From Segatella albensis DSM 11370 = JCM 12258 (GTDB lineage: Bacteria; Bacteroidota; Bacteroidia; Bacteroidales; Bacteroidaceae), in NCBI RefSeq assembly GCF_000426565.1, contig NZ_AUFP01000005.1, forward strand, positions 202,617 through 266,616: a stretch of 64,000 nt of DNA, written 5' to 3'. Shown one piece after another: positions 1 through 9,274 of the stretch (its first letter is position 1; each line of letters opens with the position of its first letter). A program made the translations under genes and the position numbers. The notes beneath the pieces were generated by a model. The model ran no database searches and had not been told where the DNA came from. It saw nothing but the letters and a program-made list of their open reading frames with translations.

Positions 1-164
1 AAGCTATTACCCTGAGGTACGTTAATAGTCTTATCGCCATTGATCTCAATGTTTACATTGCCACTTGGTGAAAGGTAACGCTTTGCAACAAGTAGAATGA
101 TAACCAACAGGAGAATCGTGATCAGAAAGACTCCTATACTTGCTATAATAAAAGTTGTATTCAT
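1..164 (-). CDS. nqrF: NqrF, Na+-translocating NADH:quinone reductase subunit F (N-terminal part)
   Basis: Only the first 54 codons lie in the window; the gene continues beyond base 1. NqrF is the NADH-oxidising subunit (FAD plus a 2Fe-2S centre) that feeds electrons into the NQR sodium pump. What is visible is the N-terminal membrane anchor (about residues 4-27, starting MNTTFIIASIGVFLITI) followed by the first strand of the ferredoxin domain (NVEINGDKTINVPQG type pattern). The ATG at 162-164 is preceded by a clear AGGAGGGG ribosome site at about 172-179, and the gene sits 15 nt after nqrE, completing the nqrABCDEF order. Catalytic domains cannot be checked here. Confidence 0.9.
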   Translation of the reverse strand, partial: MNTTFIIASIGVFLITILLLVIILLVAKRYLSPSGNVNIEINGDKTINVPQGNS

Positions 165-179
165 TTCATTCCCCTCCTA

Positions 180-806
180 TTAGAATTTAAGACCTGAGAA
201 GCATAGCATAGCCATTGCCATCAAACCTACTGTGATAAAGGTGATACCAAGACCCTGAAGTGGCTTTGGAACATCACTATACTGAAGTTTCTCACGAATT
301 GCACCCATCAAACAGATTGCTAGAGTCCAACCAATACCTGAACCTAATGCATATACGATACTATCTCCTACACTGGTAATGGCCTGAGTATTACTTGCTT
401 CAAGTTGGATACGCTGCTGCATGAAAAGAGAAGCACCCATGATGGCACAGTTAACAGCGATAAGTGGAAGGAAAATTCCAAGAGCACTGTATAATGATGG
501 TGAGTACTTTTCTACTGCCATCTCTACCAACTGTGTCATACCTGCGATTACGGCAATAAAGAGAATGAAACTCAGATAACTCAAATCAACTCCTTGGAAT
601 AGACAGTCAGGACCGAGAACCTTAGTCTGAAGGAGGTAATCTACAGGAACGGTGATGAACAGCACGAATGTCACTGCCATACCAAGTCCGAATGATGTTT
701 TTACATTCTTAGATACAGCCAAGAAAGAGCACATACCCAAGAAATATGCAAAAATCATATTGTCGACGAAAATCGAACGGAAGAATAAATTAATTGCGTG
801 TTCCAT
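180..806 (-). CDS. nqrE: NqrE, Na+-translocating NADH:quinone reductase subunit E
   Basis: Integral membrane subunit of the NQR sodium pump, 208 aa, the normal family length. It has about six hydrophobic segments and the paralogous NqrD/NqrE fold. Each half of this fold carries a conserved Cys, and these are thought to hold an Fe centre between NqrD and NqrE; here candidates are in the MCSFLAVS and NCAIMGASLF stretches. The ATG at 804-806 follows an AAGGAGGAG site. It lies 2 nt after nqrD, so translation is likely coupled. Assignment rests on family recognition plus operon position. Confidence 0.95.
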   Translation of the reverse strand: MEHAINLFFRSIFVDNMIFAYFLGMCSFLAVSKNVKTSFGLGMAVTFVLFITVPVDYLLQTKVLGPDCLFQGVDLSYLSFILFIAVIAGMTQLVEMAVEKYSPSLYSALGIFLPLIAVNCAIMGASLFMQQRIQLEASNTQAITSVGDSIVYALGSGIGWTLAICLMGAIREKLQYSDVPKPLQGLGITFITVGLMAMAMLCFSGLKF

Positions 807-808
807 TT

Positions 809-1435
809 TTATTTCTCCTCCTTATAAAAGAATGAACGGTGTACCCATATTACACATCCTAAAAGGATAAGGGCCATTGCCGACATTGTCATCATACCAT
901 TATTCATATAACCTGCGTTGTATACTGCGTCTGGAATGATCTTGAAACCTAAAAGACTTCCTCGACCAAAGAATTCACGAGCTGCACCTACAACGAACAG
1001 AATCATCGCATAGCCTAGGCCGTTGCCGATACCATCAAGGAATGATGGCCAAGGCTTGTTCATCATTGCGAAAGCCTCAAGACGACCCATCAGGATGCAG
1101 TTGGTAATGATCAGACCGACATATACCGAAAGTTGAACACTGACATCATACGCAAATGCTTTCAATACTTGGCTCACAATAGTTACCAAAGCTGCTACTA
1201 CCACTAGCTGAACGATGATACGAATGCGCTGAGGGATTGTGTTACGTATGATTGAAATAATTACATTAGAAAAAGCCGTAATAACTGTCACAGCTAAACC
1301 CATCACGATAGCAGGCTTCAACTGTGAGGTAACGGCAAGAGCACTACAGATACCAAGTACCTGAACCATGATAGGGTTATTCAGGTTTAATGGCTCTACG
1401 AATGCTGCCTTATTTTGTTTACTAAAAAGTGACAT
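809..1435 (-). CDS. nqrD: NqrD, Na+-translocating NADH:quinone reductase subunit D
   Basis: Integral membrane subunit of NQR, 208 aa, homologous to NqrE and running in the opposite membrane orientation in the known complex. Visible hallmarks are the GICSALAVTSQLKPA stretch near the N-terminus and the ITNCILMGRLEAFAM stretch in the second half, each carrying one of the conserved Cys residues. About six membrane segments. It lies 6 nt downstream of nqrC and 2 nt upstream of nqrE. An AAGGAAA site precedes the ATG at 1433-1435. Confidence 0.95.
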   Translation of the reverse strand: MSLFSKQNKAAFVEPLNLNNPIMVQVLGICSALAVTSQLKPAIVMGLAVTVITAFSNVIISIIRNTIPQRIRIIVQLVVVAALVTIVSQVLKAFAYDVSVQLSVYVGLIITNCILMGRLEAFAMMNKPWPSFLDGIGNGLGYAMILFVVGAAREFFGRGSLLGFKIIPDAVYNAGYMNNGMMTMSAMALILLGCVIWVHRSFFYKEEK

Positions 1436-1441
1436 ATTTCC

Positions 1442-2050
1442 TTATTTCTTAACAAGTTTATATTTAGCAAGACAGGTCTTCAACATGTCGTTTACACCAT
1501 TTGAAGTTAGAGTTGCACCTGTTACGGCATCTACCTCATTCTCAGGGTTCTTCACTTCTTTCTTAACGCCAAGGGCGATATCTGTAGAACCATCTTTGAA
1601 GATCTTCTTACCATTGAACTTCTTCTGCCAGTTTACGTTGTCCTTGATTTCTGCACCAAGTCCGGCAGTTTCTCCTTCATGATTGAAGTATGCACCATAT
1701 ACAGTATTGTTGTCAGCATCCACAGAGATATAACCTGAGATACCTCCCCAGAGCCCCATACCCTTGAGTGAGAAAACTGTCTTCTTCTGACCGTCTATCT
1801 CGCACTCATAGTATTTCATACCATCCACTTCTTTCTCTGCCTTAACAACTTCTTTGTATTTTGCTACGGCTGTCTCATTATCGAGATCGCGAAGATTCAG
1901 AGAATTCAAAATCTGCTTCTGTTGATCAAGTGCTACGTTGGCATCCTGAGCAGGTTTCAATACCTGATATACAAATGCGAGCAGGAATGCTACGATAACA
2001 ACTATTACAGCTGAATATATTATTGTATAGCTATTAGAATTTGTTTTCAT
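1442..2050 (-). CDS. nqrC: NqrC, Na+-translocating NADH:quinone reductase subunit C (covalent FMN)
   Basis: NqrC carries a covalently bound FMN in its periplasmic domain. One N-terminal membrane helix (about residues 8-29) is followed by the FMN-binding domain, which ends with the flavinylation motif DAVTGATLTS; the acceptor Thr is about residue 180. The start is set at the ATG at 2048-2050 because a GGAGG site stands just upstream. An in-frame ATG 13 codons earlier (2089) would run into nqrB and gives an odd leader. At 202 aa it is shorter than the proteobacterial subunit (about 255 aa). ApbE, which attaches FMN, is not encoded in this window. Confidence 0.93.
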   Translation of the reverse strand: MKTNSNSYTIIYSAVIVVIVAFLLAFVYQVLKPAQDANVALDQQKQILNSLNLRDLDNETAVAKYKEVVKAEKEVDGMKYYECEIDGQKKTVFSLKGMGLWGGISGYISVDADNNTVYGAYFNHEGETAGLGAEIKDNVNWQKKFNGKKIFKDGSTDIALGVKKEVKNPENEVDAVTGATLTSNGVNDMLKTCLAKYKLVKK

Positions 2051-2063
2051 TTTGCATTCCTCC

Positions 2064-3221
2064 TTATTTATTAATAGCACGTTGAGCACGCTTGTTGATA
2101 TTACGCTGTACTACGCAATAGTCGATAAGCGGAGCTACCATATTACCAAACAAGATAGCGAGCATCATACCCTCTGGATAACCAGGGTTCATCACACGTA
2201 CAATAACTGCCATCGCACCAATCAAGAAACCATATATATACTTTCCTGTCTCTGTACGTGCTGAGGTTACAGGGTCTGTTGCCATAAACACAGCACCGAA
2301 GCAGAAACCGCCAAGTACGATATGCTCATACCACTGAATAGGGGTCATACCGAGTGCTTGGAAAAGCAAAGCCATCACGATACCGCCAACAAAGACACTA
2401 CCCATGGTCTTCCAACTTGCAATTCCTGACCAAAGTAGAATGATGGCACCAATAGCAATGGCGATAACACTTGTCTCACCAATACTACCTGGAATAAAAC
2501 CAAGAATCATATCGCTAAGATTAGATGTTGGTGTAATACCTTGGGCGATCTGTCCAAGAGGTGTAGCCATTGTGAAACCATCAGGAAGGGCATTACCCAA
2601 ACCGAAAATAGTGTCTTTTGCAATCCAAACCTTATCGCCAGTCATGACAGATGGATAAGAGAAGAAGAGGAACATACGTGCTACAACGGCAACGTTGAAC
2701 ACATTCATACCTGTTCCACCAAAAATCTCTTTCGCAATAATGACTGCAAAAGCTATTGCTATGGCAAGCATCCATAATGGTGTGCTCACCGGAATGATCA
2801 ATGGAATAATGATTCCTGATACGAGGTAACCTTCCTGTATCTCTTCGTGCTTCCACTGTGCCCAGGCAAACTCAATACCCAAACCAACAATGTAACTAAC
2901 CAAGATCTTTGGTAATACGGCAAGGAAACCGAAACCAAACATAGCCCAGAAACTAGCACCGGCAAGCATGTTTGCTGCTGCGTAATTCTGATAGCCCACA
3001 TTATACATACCAAACAGCATGGCTGGAATGAGAGCGATGACGACCATACTCATAATACGCTTTGAATCGATAGCGTCATGGATGTTAGCGCCACTCTGTG
3101 CCGTTGTGTTTGGCACATAGAGAAAGCTCTCGAAACCTTCGAAGACGCTCTGGAAAGCATGTAGCTTGCCACCTTCTTCGAAGTTTGGCTTTATTTTATT
3201 TAGATAATTTCTTAAACTCAT
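2064..3221 (-). CDS. nqrB: NqrB, Na+-translocating NADH:quinone reductase subunit B (covalent FMN)
   Basis: The large membrane subunit of NQR, 385 aa, with about ten membrane helices; it forms the main sodium path and carries covalent FMN. The NqrB/RnfD fold is clear (N-terminal KPNFEEGGKLHAF, C-terminal ATDPVTSARTETGKYIYG). The flavinylation site reads DGFTMATPLG, with Thr220 as acceptor. The residue before Ala-Thr is Met rather than the usual Gly, but the Dxx(S/T)xAT pattern is kept. It lies 30 nt downstream of nqrA and 13 nt upstream of nqrC. Confidence 0.95.
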   Translation of the reverse strand: MSLRNYLNKIKPNFEEGGKLHAFQSVFEGFESFLYVPNTTAQSGANIHDAIDSKRIMSMVVIALIPAMLFGMYNVGYQNYAAANMLAGASFWAMFGFGFLAVLPKILVSYIVGLGIEFAWAQWKHEEIQEGYLVSGIIIPLIIPVSTPLWMLAIAIAFAVIIAKEIFGGTGMNVFNVAVVARMFLFFSYPSVMTGDKVWIAKDTIFGLGNALPDGFTMATPLGQIAQGITPTSNLSDMILGFIPGSIGETSVIAIAIGAIILLWSGIASWKTMGSVFVGGIVMALLFQALGMTPIQWYEHIVLGGFCFGAVFMATDPVTSARTETGKYIYGFLIGAMAVIVRVMNPGYPEGMMLAILFGNMVAPLIDYCVVQRNINKRAQRAINK

Positions 3222-3251
3222 TTCTTATTATATTTGAAGTTTGAGACTTTC

Positions 3252-4607
3252 TTATGCATTCTCTTTACGGAGGATGTTCAAACCTTCACGAACAATCTTC
3301 TGCAATTCCAACTTTGAAGAATCAACGAATTCGGCCAAAGCGAAATCTTCTGGACTTACTTCATAGATACCTAACTGTTCCTGTTTGTCGATATCGCCTG
3401 CAATGATGGCTTTGATCAGGAATTCGCCATAGATATCCATCGGTAATACCTTGTCGTATTCTCCACTCATAATCATGTGGCGCTCTCCACCCTTCACACG
3501 GGCATCCAATTCGTAGGTTTTCTTCTTACCGAACAACCAACTGAAATAGCTACGACTGGTAGAGAATTCTTTGGCACGTGGAAGTATCCAACCTAACATC
3601 TCGTCGGCATTGTCGCCCTCTGGAATCACGGTCACCTCACTTGTGTGTGCACCTAAATAATCATTCGCTAAATCTGCTTTCTTACCGGTAAGAGGATTGC
3701 CGTTGATCACGCGAATATGCTCATCGTGCTTCAGGTTTCCTTCGAGAATCGTTCGGATCGGTGTTCCGACAAGAACGTCTGCATAAGCAGGAGCTGTAAC
3801 TTCACTACCTGCGATGGCAATGGTTCTGGTCATGTCGACTTTGCCTTCTGCAAACAGGCGACCGAAGAAGATGACTGCTGATGGATCTACTGTCCATACG
3901 ATCTCACCTTTGTTCACCGGAGAAATGTGATTTACCTGAACGCCTACGTTACCTGCTGGACAAGGACCATCGAAAATGTTAACTTCTACGTCCTTGGCAT
4001 TGGTAAGGGCTGATGAATTCTGCTGAGCTCCAACACCAAGATATACCTTGGCGATCTTACTCAAAGCGGTAAGACCTGTCTGGAAAGCCTCTTCGTTACC
4101 CTCTAACTCAACCTCAAAGTCAGCTGCCAAAGGCATATCTCTAAGGGCTGATACAAAAATTGCCTTAGGTGTAGTTTCTGAGTTGGTAGATACTGCATAA
4201 GGCAACTGATTAATAAATCCGAACAATCCTGCTTCGCACAAAGCCTTCTTTACAGCATCTCCATCGAGATTACTAACATCCTTTTTACCAAAATCAACAA
4301 ACTGCTGCTCTGCATCAGTCTTTACCTTTACGCAAAGAACCTTACGTCTGTTTCCACGTATCACAGCCGTTACTTGACCGCTTACAGGAGAGGCAAACTT
4401 AACATCAGGATAAGCCTTGTTGGCAAACAAAGCATCACCGACATTGACATGATCACCCTCACGGACAAGAACTTTCGGAGTAAGTCCTGGGAAGTCTTCC
4501 GGTACCATCGCGTACTCTTCCGACTTTGCAATCTGGACTTTCTTACCTTCTGCTCTGCCCTTCAAGTTAATGTCTAAGCCTTTACGTAACTTAATTACAT
4601 TTGTCAT
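3252..4607 (-). CDS. nqrA: NqrA, Na+-translocating NADH:quinone reductase subunit A
   Basis: Peripheral subunit A of NQR, 451 aa, first gene of the operon. It starts MTNVIKLRKGLDINLKGRAE, a typical NqrA beginning (GLD-I-KG), and carries the Rnf barrel-sandwich region (VREGDHVNVGDALFANK) and an SLBB-like middle part. NqrA is involved in quinone binding. It is followed at short spacing by nqrB-F. A promoter of the Bacteroidota type lies upstream at about 4700-4729. Confidence 0.95.
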   Translation of the reverse strand: MTNVIKLRKGLDINLKGRAEGKKVQIAKSEEYAMVPEDFPGLTPKVLVREGDHVNVGDALFANKAYPDVKFASPVSGQVTAVIRGNRRKVLCVKVKTDAEQQFVDFGKKDVSNLDGDAVKKALCEAGLFGFINQLPYAVSTNSETTPKAIFVSALRDMPLAADFEVELEGNEEAFQTGLTALSKIAKVYLGVGAQQNSSALTNAKDVEVNIFDGPCPAGNVGVQVNHISPVNKGEIVWTVDPSAVIFFGRLFAEGKVDMTRTIAIAGSEVTAPAYADVLVGTPIRTILEGNLKHDEHIRVINGNPLTGKKADLANDYLGAHTSEVTVIPEGDNADEMLGWILPRAKEFSTSRSYFSWLFGKKKTYELDARVKGGERHMIMSGEYDKVLPMDIYGEFLIKAIIAGDIDKQEQLGIYEVSPEDFALAEFVDSSKLELQKIVREGLNILRKENA

Positions 4608-4699
4608 AACTACTTTAAAAATATAAGGTTTAAACTTTTATCTTAAATAAATGCGTACTGTCAATATTCAATTACTGCTGATATTTTTATTAGTTGCTG

Positions 4700-4729
4700 C
4701 AAAATTAGCAAAAAATTGCCGTTAACAAA
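4700..4729 (-). promoter_or_regulatory. Predicted promoter of the nqr operon
   Basis: On the minus strand a TAATTTTG -7 element (4700-4707) is preceded by a TTTG -33 element (4726-4729) with an 18-bp spacer, close to the Bacteroidota consensus TTTG-N19-TAnnTTTG. Predicted transcription start is near 4693, giving a leader of about 85 nt before nqrA. Confidence 0.5.
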
Positions 4730-4771
4730 ACAAAAAATGATTATTTATTTCCTTTTGCAACCATTTTTTTC

Positions 4772-4779
4772 TAATTTTG
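4772..4779 (+). promoter_or_regulatory. Predicted -7 element for the tamB gene
   Basis: TAATTTTG matches the Bacteroidota -7 consensus TAnnTTTG. No TTTG is found at the ideal distance; the nearest (4754-4757) leaves only 14 bp. The predicted start near 4786 is about 20 nt before the CTG proposed as the tamB start, which supports that start over the later GTG. Confidence 0.4.
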
Positions 4780-4805
4780 TAGCAAAATTCTAGAATTATT
4801 CGAAT

Positions 4806-7800
4806 CTGAAGAAGTTAAAGCATATTTCTAATGCCATAATATGGTCGATTCTTGGCCTTATTACGGCTATTTTTATCGCGATAAATCTGCCACCCGTACA
4901 GAATTATCTCGGAAGGGAAGTTGCATCTGCACTCGAACAGAAATTCGGCACGAAGGTGGCTGTAGGCAGAGTTGACCTGGGATTCTTCAACCGTGTTATT
5001 ATTGATGATGTATCGATGCTTGACCAAAAGAACGACTCTATGTTCTATGCGACTCGTGTATCGGCTAGCATTGATTTCATTCCTTTATTCGAGGGGAGGA
5101 TTTCTATTTCTTCGGCTCAGTTGTTCGGTCTTAACGCGCATCTGTATAAGCAAACGGCTGACAGTAAACCGAACTTTCAATTTGTTCTCGACTCTTTAGC
5201 TTCGAAAGATACTACCGAGCATACGCCGTTGGACTTACGAATCGGTAGTCTGATCATCAGGCATGGTAGGATAAAATATGACCAGCGTGATGTCGCACCA
5301 ACTCATGTGTTCGATACGCATCATTTGGTAATTTCTGATCTGTCTTCGCATATCGTACTGGAGCATCTTACGGATAATAGTATCGCTCTAAACGTTAAGA
5401 AATTTTCAGCAAATGAGGGTAAAGGATTGAAGGTCAAGAAATTGCAATTCAAACTCAATGTTGATGAGCATGGGGCACAGCTCAGAGATTTCTATCTGGA
5501 GCTGCCGGGAACTGAACTGGACATAGACGGAATCTATGCCACCTACGATAGGAAAAACGGTAGCATTGACAAGCGTAGCATCTGCTTTAATGGAAGGATC
5601 AGCCAAAGCAAGATAACTCTCTATGACATATCGTGTTTGGCTACTGTATTCAAGAATTTCAAGAACCCGATATATTTAGAGTCTACATTTAGTGGTACCG
5701 GTGATGCCGTCCACGTGCAGAAACTCAACTTGCGCTCTGGTAACGGAACGGTGAATCTGCAAGGTAAAGGACGGATTTCAAACCTTGCCCGTAGCCCTCG
5801 GTTCTCAGCGCATATCGGCAACTTGAACTTATCGGCAAATGGTATAAAATTTATCACAAGTAATTTCGGAAGTAGATTCAACATTCCTAAGGAAATCGAA
5901 AGACTGGGAACCATCAACTTTAAGGGAAACATAGCGGGTGAAAAGAGGAATATTACGACAGATGGTGTATTCTCCACAGATGCGGGAAATGCGAATATAA
6001 ATTTAGTAAAACTCGGGAATCACATTTCTACTTCCATCTCTACTAACGGGTTGAATCTACATCGTATCCTCGACAATCCAATGTTCGGGTTGATGATCGC
6101 TAATCTTAAAATCAACGGTAATCTGCAACCTCGTGATATTAAGTTATCATCACTCATCGCCAAAGGTGAGATCAACAGATTCGATTACAACAAATATACT
6201 TATCGGAATATCCATATCGATGGTTCGTATCTCAACCAGATTGCGAACGGTTTGGCTTCTATCAAAGACCCTAACGTAGATATTTCCGTAAAAGGTAAAT
6301 ATGGTATCGTCGGACGACAATATAATCTTTTGGCTGAAATAAACCATCTTTCACCAAGTGTCATACTGGGCATCAAGACTTTACATCGTGATTATGCTTT
6401 GAATCATATCAAAATCAGAGCCAAAAATCAGGGTAAAGAATCTTATCTGTATTTTAGTTCTCCTTTTGCAGAAATCAATGTAGACGGACAATACAACTAT
6501 TCTACCCTACCGCAAAGTATCATTAATCTTTTAGCCAGCAAAATTCCATCTTTGCCGGGACTTCCTGCATACAAGAAGACATCTGAAAATAACTTTAAGA
6601 TACAGGCTAACATCCATGACTGTGAATGGGTAAGGGAGATCTTGCATCTGCCTCTGAGCATCACGCAACCGATTACGCTCAACGGATTCATCAACGACCA
6701 TAACAGCCAATCTAACATCGAGTTATTGATGCCTGATTTCACATACGATGGAACCATATACCGGCAAGGGCGTATCAACATCTCTACCCCACGCGATACG
6801 CTTACGGCGCATCTTCATATCAAAACCATCACTGAGAATGACAATGGGCCTGTATATGACGTATATGCTAATGCTGCAAGCAATAAGTTGCGCGCAAGTT
6901 TAAATTACGACAATGGAGAAAAGAAATTGCCGATAAGAGGTAGTCTGGATACGGAAACTGATTTCTTCAAGACCTTAAAGAGAAAAGATGCTGCTCATAT
7001 CAACATTCATCCTTCTCATATTATAATAGGTGATACGATTTGGAACATCGAACCTAGCGATATCGTATACGAGAAAAATAGGGTTCTCGTAGACCATTTC
7101 GAAATCGCTCATAACCAGCAACATATCATCGTTTCAGGACTGGCGACGCCAAATAGTCAGGACACGTTGATGGTGAGCCTGCAGGATGTTAACGTGAAAT
7201 ATATCTTGGATTTGGTAAACTTCCATTCTGTTAGTTTCTCCGGACAGGCTTCGGGACAGGCTTATATCGCGAATGCTTTCCATAAGCCATCGGCATCGGC
7301 AAAACTGAAGGTAAGGGATTTCAAGTTCCAGAATGGTGAGATGGGTACTCTCTTTGCCAATGCTACTTACGATAATCAACAGAAACAGATAAATATTGAT
7401 GCCATCGCTAACGATGGACCAGGTGTTCAAACGCTTATTAATGGTTATGTAGCTCCTGCACAAGACGATATTTATTTGGACATTCATGCTCTGGGAACAA
7501 AAGTACAATTTCTGGAGAGTTTCTGCGGTTCATTCATGAGTGACGTTGACGCCAATGCCGTTGGACATGCATATCTCATAGGGCCACTCAGTAAGGTGAA
7601 CCTAAAAGGTGATCTAACAGTAAATGGTAAGATACATCTCAAGCCTACAAATGTAGATTATACATTAAAGAATGTCAAAGTACATGCTGTTCCTGACGAA
7701 ATCTATCTTCAAAATGATACAATAACAGATAGATATGGTAATCTTGGCATCATCAATGGAGGCATTCATCATAAGAACCTCACGAAATTAAGCTATGACA

Positions 7801-9101
7801 TAGCAATCAAAGCAGACCATCTTCTGAGTTATGAAACACATGAATTCGGAACAAACACATTCTATGGTATTGTCTTTGGAACGGGAAAATGCGACATTCA
7901 TGGAAACAGCGATGAGGTTACACTCGACATTAATGCTACTCCTGAGAAGGGTACAATCTTTACATATAATGCTGCAAGTCCGGACGCTATCGGCACACAG
8001 GACTTCATACATTGGCGTGATATTGCAAAAATAGAAAAAGAGGAGAACGACACCATCGTAAAGGATTCGAAAACGATCGACATCCCTACCGACCTTAGAA
8101 TGAACTTCCTCATTCATGCAAATCCTAATCTTACTCTTCGAGTAATGATGGATAATGAGACGGGCGATAATATTACCCTGAATGGTAGTGGTGTTATCAG
8201 AGCCAACTATTTCAATAAAGGGGCTTTCGATATGTATGGAACATACCTCGTAGATAGAGGTCTCTATACGCTGACCATTCAAAATGTAATCAAGAAGGAA
8301 TTTAAATTTCAACAAGGTGGAACGATTGTCTTTGGTGGTGACCCATACAATGCCCTACTTCGTTTGCCTGCCATGTACACGGTAAATGGAGTTAGTCTTG
8401 CTGATTTACATCTAGGCAATTCCTTTGCATCCAACAACATCCGCGTAGATTGTTTGATGAATATCACCGGAACACCTGGATCTCCGAAAATCACATTCGG
8501 ACTAGATATGCCTACCGTAAACGCTGATGCAAAACAGATGATCACATCGCTACTCAACAGTGAGGAAGAACTCAACCAACAAGTTTTATATTTGCTTGCT
8601 GTAGGTAGATTCATGACACCTGGTAACAATAATGCTTCTGCCGAGAGTGCAGAACAGCAAAGCCAAACGTCATTGGCCATGCAAGGACTATTAAGTGGTG
8701 CTATCAGTCAACAACTAAATACTGTACTTAAAAATGTGGTGAACAATTCTAACTGGAACTTAGGAGCCAACATTTCAACAGGTACAGAAGGATTCAACAA
8801 TGCTGAATATGAAGGATTACTGAATGGAAGTCTACTTAACAATCGCCTTCTTTTCAACGGACAATTCGGTTACCGTGATAATGCCAACGCAACGACCAGT
8901 TTCATCGGAGACTTTGACCTACGATATCTCATCAATCCGAATGGTAACTTCGCTGTACGTGTGTATAATCAAACCAATGACCGATATTTTACACGTAACA
9001 GTTTGAATACACAGGGATTGGGATTCATCATCAAGAGAGATTTCAACGGATGGAAAGAACTATTCAAGTCTACTGGAAAGAGGAGAAAGAAAAAGAAATA
9101 A
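4806..9101 (+). CDS. tamB: TamB-family translocation/assembly protein (DUF490), probable CTG start
   Basis: Very large AsmA/TamB-type protein, about 1431 aa, that would bridge the periplasm from the inner membrane to an Omp85 partner. An N-terminal membrane anchor (residues about 12-30) is followed by long beta-rich repeats and the C-terminal TamB (DUF490) domain, ending in a basic RRKKKK tail. The reading frame opens after a stop at 4791-4793. The first ATG/GTG/TTG in frame is the GTG at 4956, which would remove the whole anchor. The CTG at 4806 gives the classic start M-KKLKHISNAIIWSIL, so I place the start there. Its likely partner TamL is at 46048-48243 in the same window. Confidence 0.88.
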   Translation: MKKLKHISNAIIWSILGLITAIFIAINLPPVQNYLGREVASALEQKFGTKVAVGRVDLGFFNRVIIDDVSMLDQKNDSMFYATRVSASIDFIPLFEGRISISSAQLFGLNAHLYKQTADSKPNFQFVLDSLASKDTTEHTPLDLRIGSLIIRHGRIKYDQRDVAPTHVFDTHHLVISDLSSHIVLEHLTDNSIALNVKKFSANEGKGLKVKKLQFKLNVDEHGAQLRDFYLELPGTELDIDGIYATYDRKNGSIDKRSICFNGRISQSKITLYDISCLATVFKNFKNPIYLESTFSGTGDAVHVQKLNLRSGNGTVNLQGKGRISNLARSPRFSAHIGNLNLSANGIKFITSNFGSRFNIPKEIERLGTINFKGNIAGEKRNITTDGVFSTDAGNANINLVKLGNHISTSISTNGLNLHRILDNPMFGLMIANLKINGNLQPRDIKLSSLIAKGEINRFDYNKYTYRNIHIDGSYLNQIANGLASIKDPNVDISVKGKYGIVGRQYNLLAEINHLSPSVILGIKTLHRDYALNHIKIRAKNQGKESYLYFSSPFAEINVDGQYNYSTLPQSIINLLASKIPSLPGLPAYKKTSENNFKIQANIHDCEWVREILHLPLSITQPITLNGFINDHNSQSNIELLMPDFTYDGTIYRQGRINISTPRDTLTAHLHIKTITENDNGPVYDVYANAASNKLRASLNYDNGEKKLPIRGSLDTETDFFKTLKRKDAAHINIHPSHIIIGDTIWNIEPSDIVYEKNRVLVDHFEIAHNQQHIIVSGLATPNSQDTLMVSLQDVNVKYILDLVNFHSVSFSGQASGQAYIANAFHKPSASAKLKVRDFKFQNGEMGTLFANATYDNQQKQINIDAIANDGPGVQTLINGYVAPAQDDIYLDIHALGTKVQFLESFCGSFMSDVDANAVGHAYLIGPLSKVNLKGDLTVNGKIHLKPTNVDYTLKNVKVHAVPDEIYLQNDTITDRYGNLGIINGGIHHKNLTKLSYDIAIKADHLLSYETHEFGTNTFYGIVFGTGKCDIHGNSDEVTLDINATPEKGTIFTYNAASPDAIGTQDFIHWRDIAKIEKEENDTIVKDSKTIDIPTDLRMNFLIHANPNLTLRVMMDNETGDNITLNGSGVIRANYFNKGAFDMYGTYLVDRGLYTLTIQNVIKKEFKFQQGGTIVFGGDPYNALLRLPAMYTVNGVSLADLHLGNSFASNNIRVDCLMNITGTPGSPKITFGLDMPTVNADAKQMITSLLNSEEELNQQVLYLLAVGRFMTPGNNNASAESAEQQSQTSLAMQGLLSGAISQQLNTVLKNVVNNSNWNLGANISTGTEGFNNAEYEGLLNGSLLNNRLLFNGQFGYRDNANATTSFIGDFDLRYLINPNGNFAVRVYNQTNDRYFTRNSLNTQGLGFIIKRDFNGWKELFKSTGKRRKKKK

Positions 9102-9162
9102 CCTTCTCCCATCAATAGGAGCTGTTATTTCAACCATATATTCCCTATTCAAATCAATCTTC

Positions 9163-9197
9163 TAGCATTGGGGGTAAAACATCTCCCCCATTTATGC
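9163..9197. terminator. Hairpin after tamB
   Basis: AGCATTGGGGG and CCCCCATTTATGCT form an imperfect stem between the convergent ends of tamB (plus) and the CpxP-like gene (minus). There is no run of T, so it may work as a two-way structural terminator; this is inferred from position only. Confidence 0.35.
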
Positions 9198-9274
9198 TAA
9201 AAGTCATTCTAAGGAATAAAATCTAAGAAAAGAGCATTCAACTCTTTACAAGAACATGATATAAATCGATTACA

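Noticed and set aside
7788..8315. 175-codon open frame opposite tamB.
   Set aside because: Composition and lack of any motif indicate a shadow of the coding strand.
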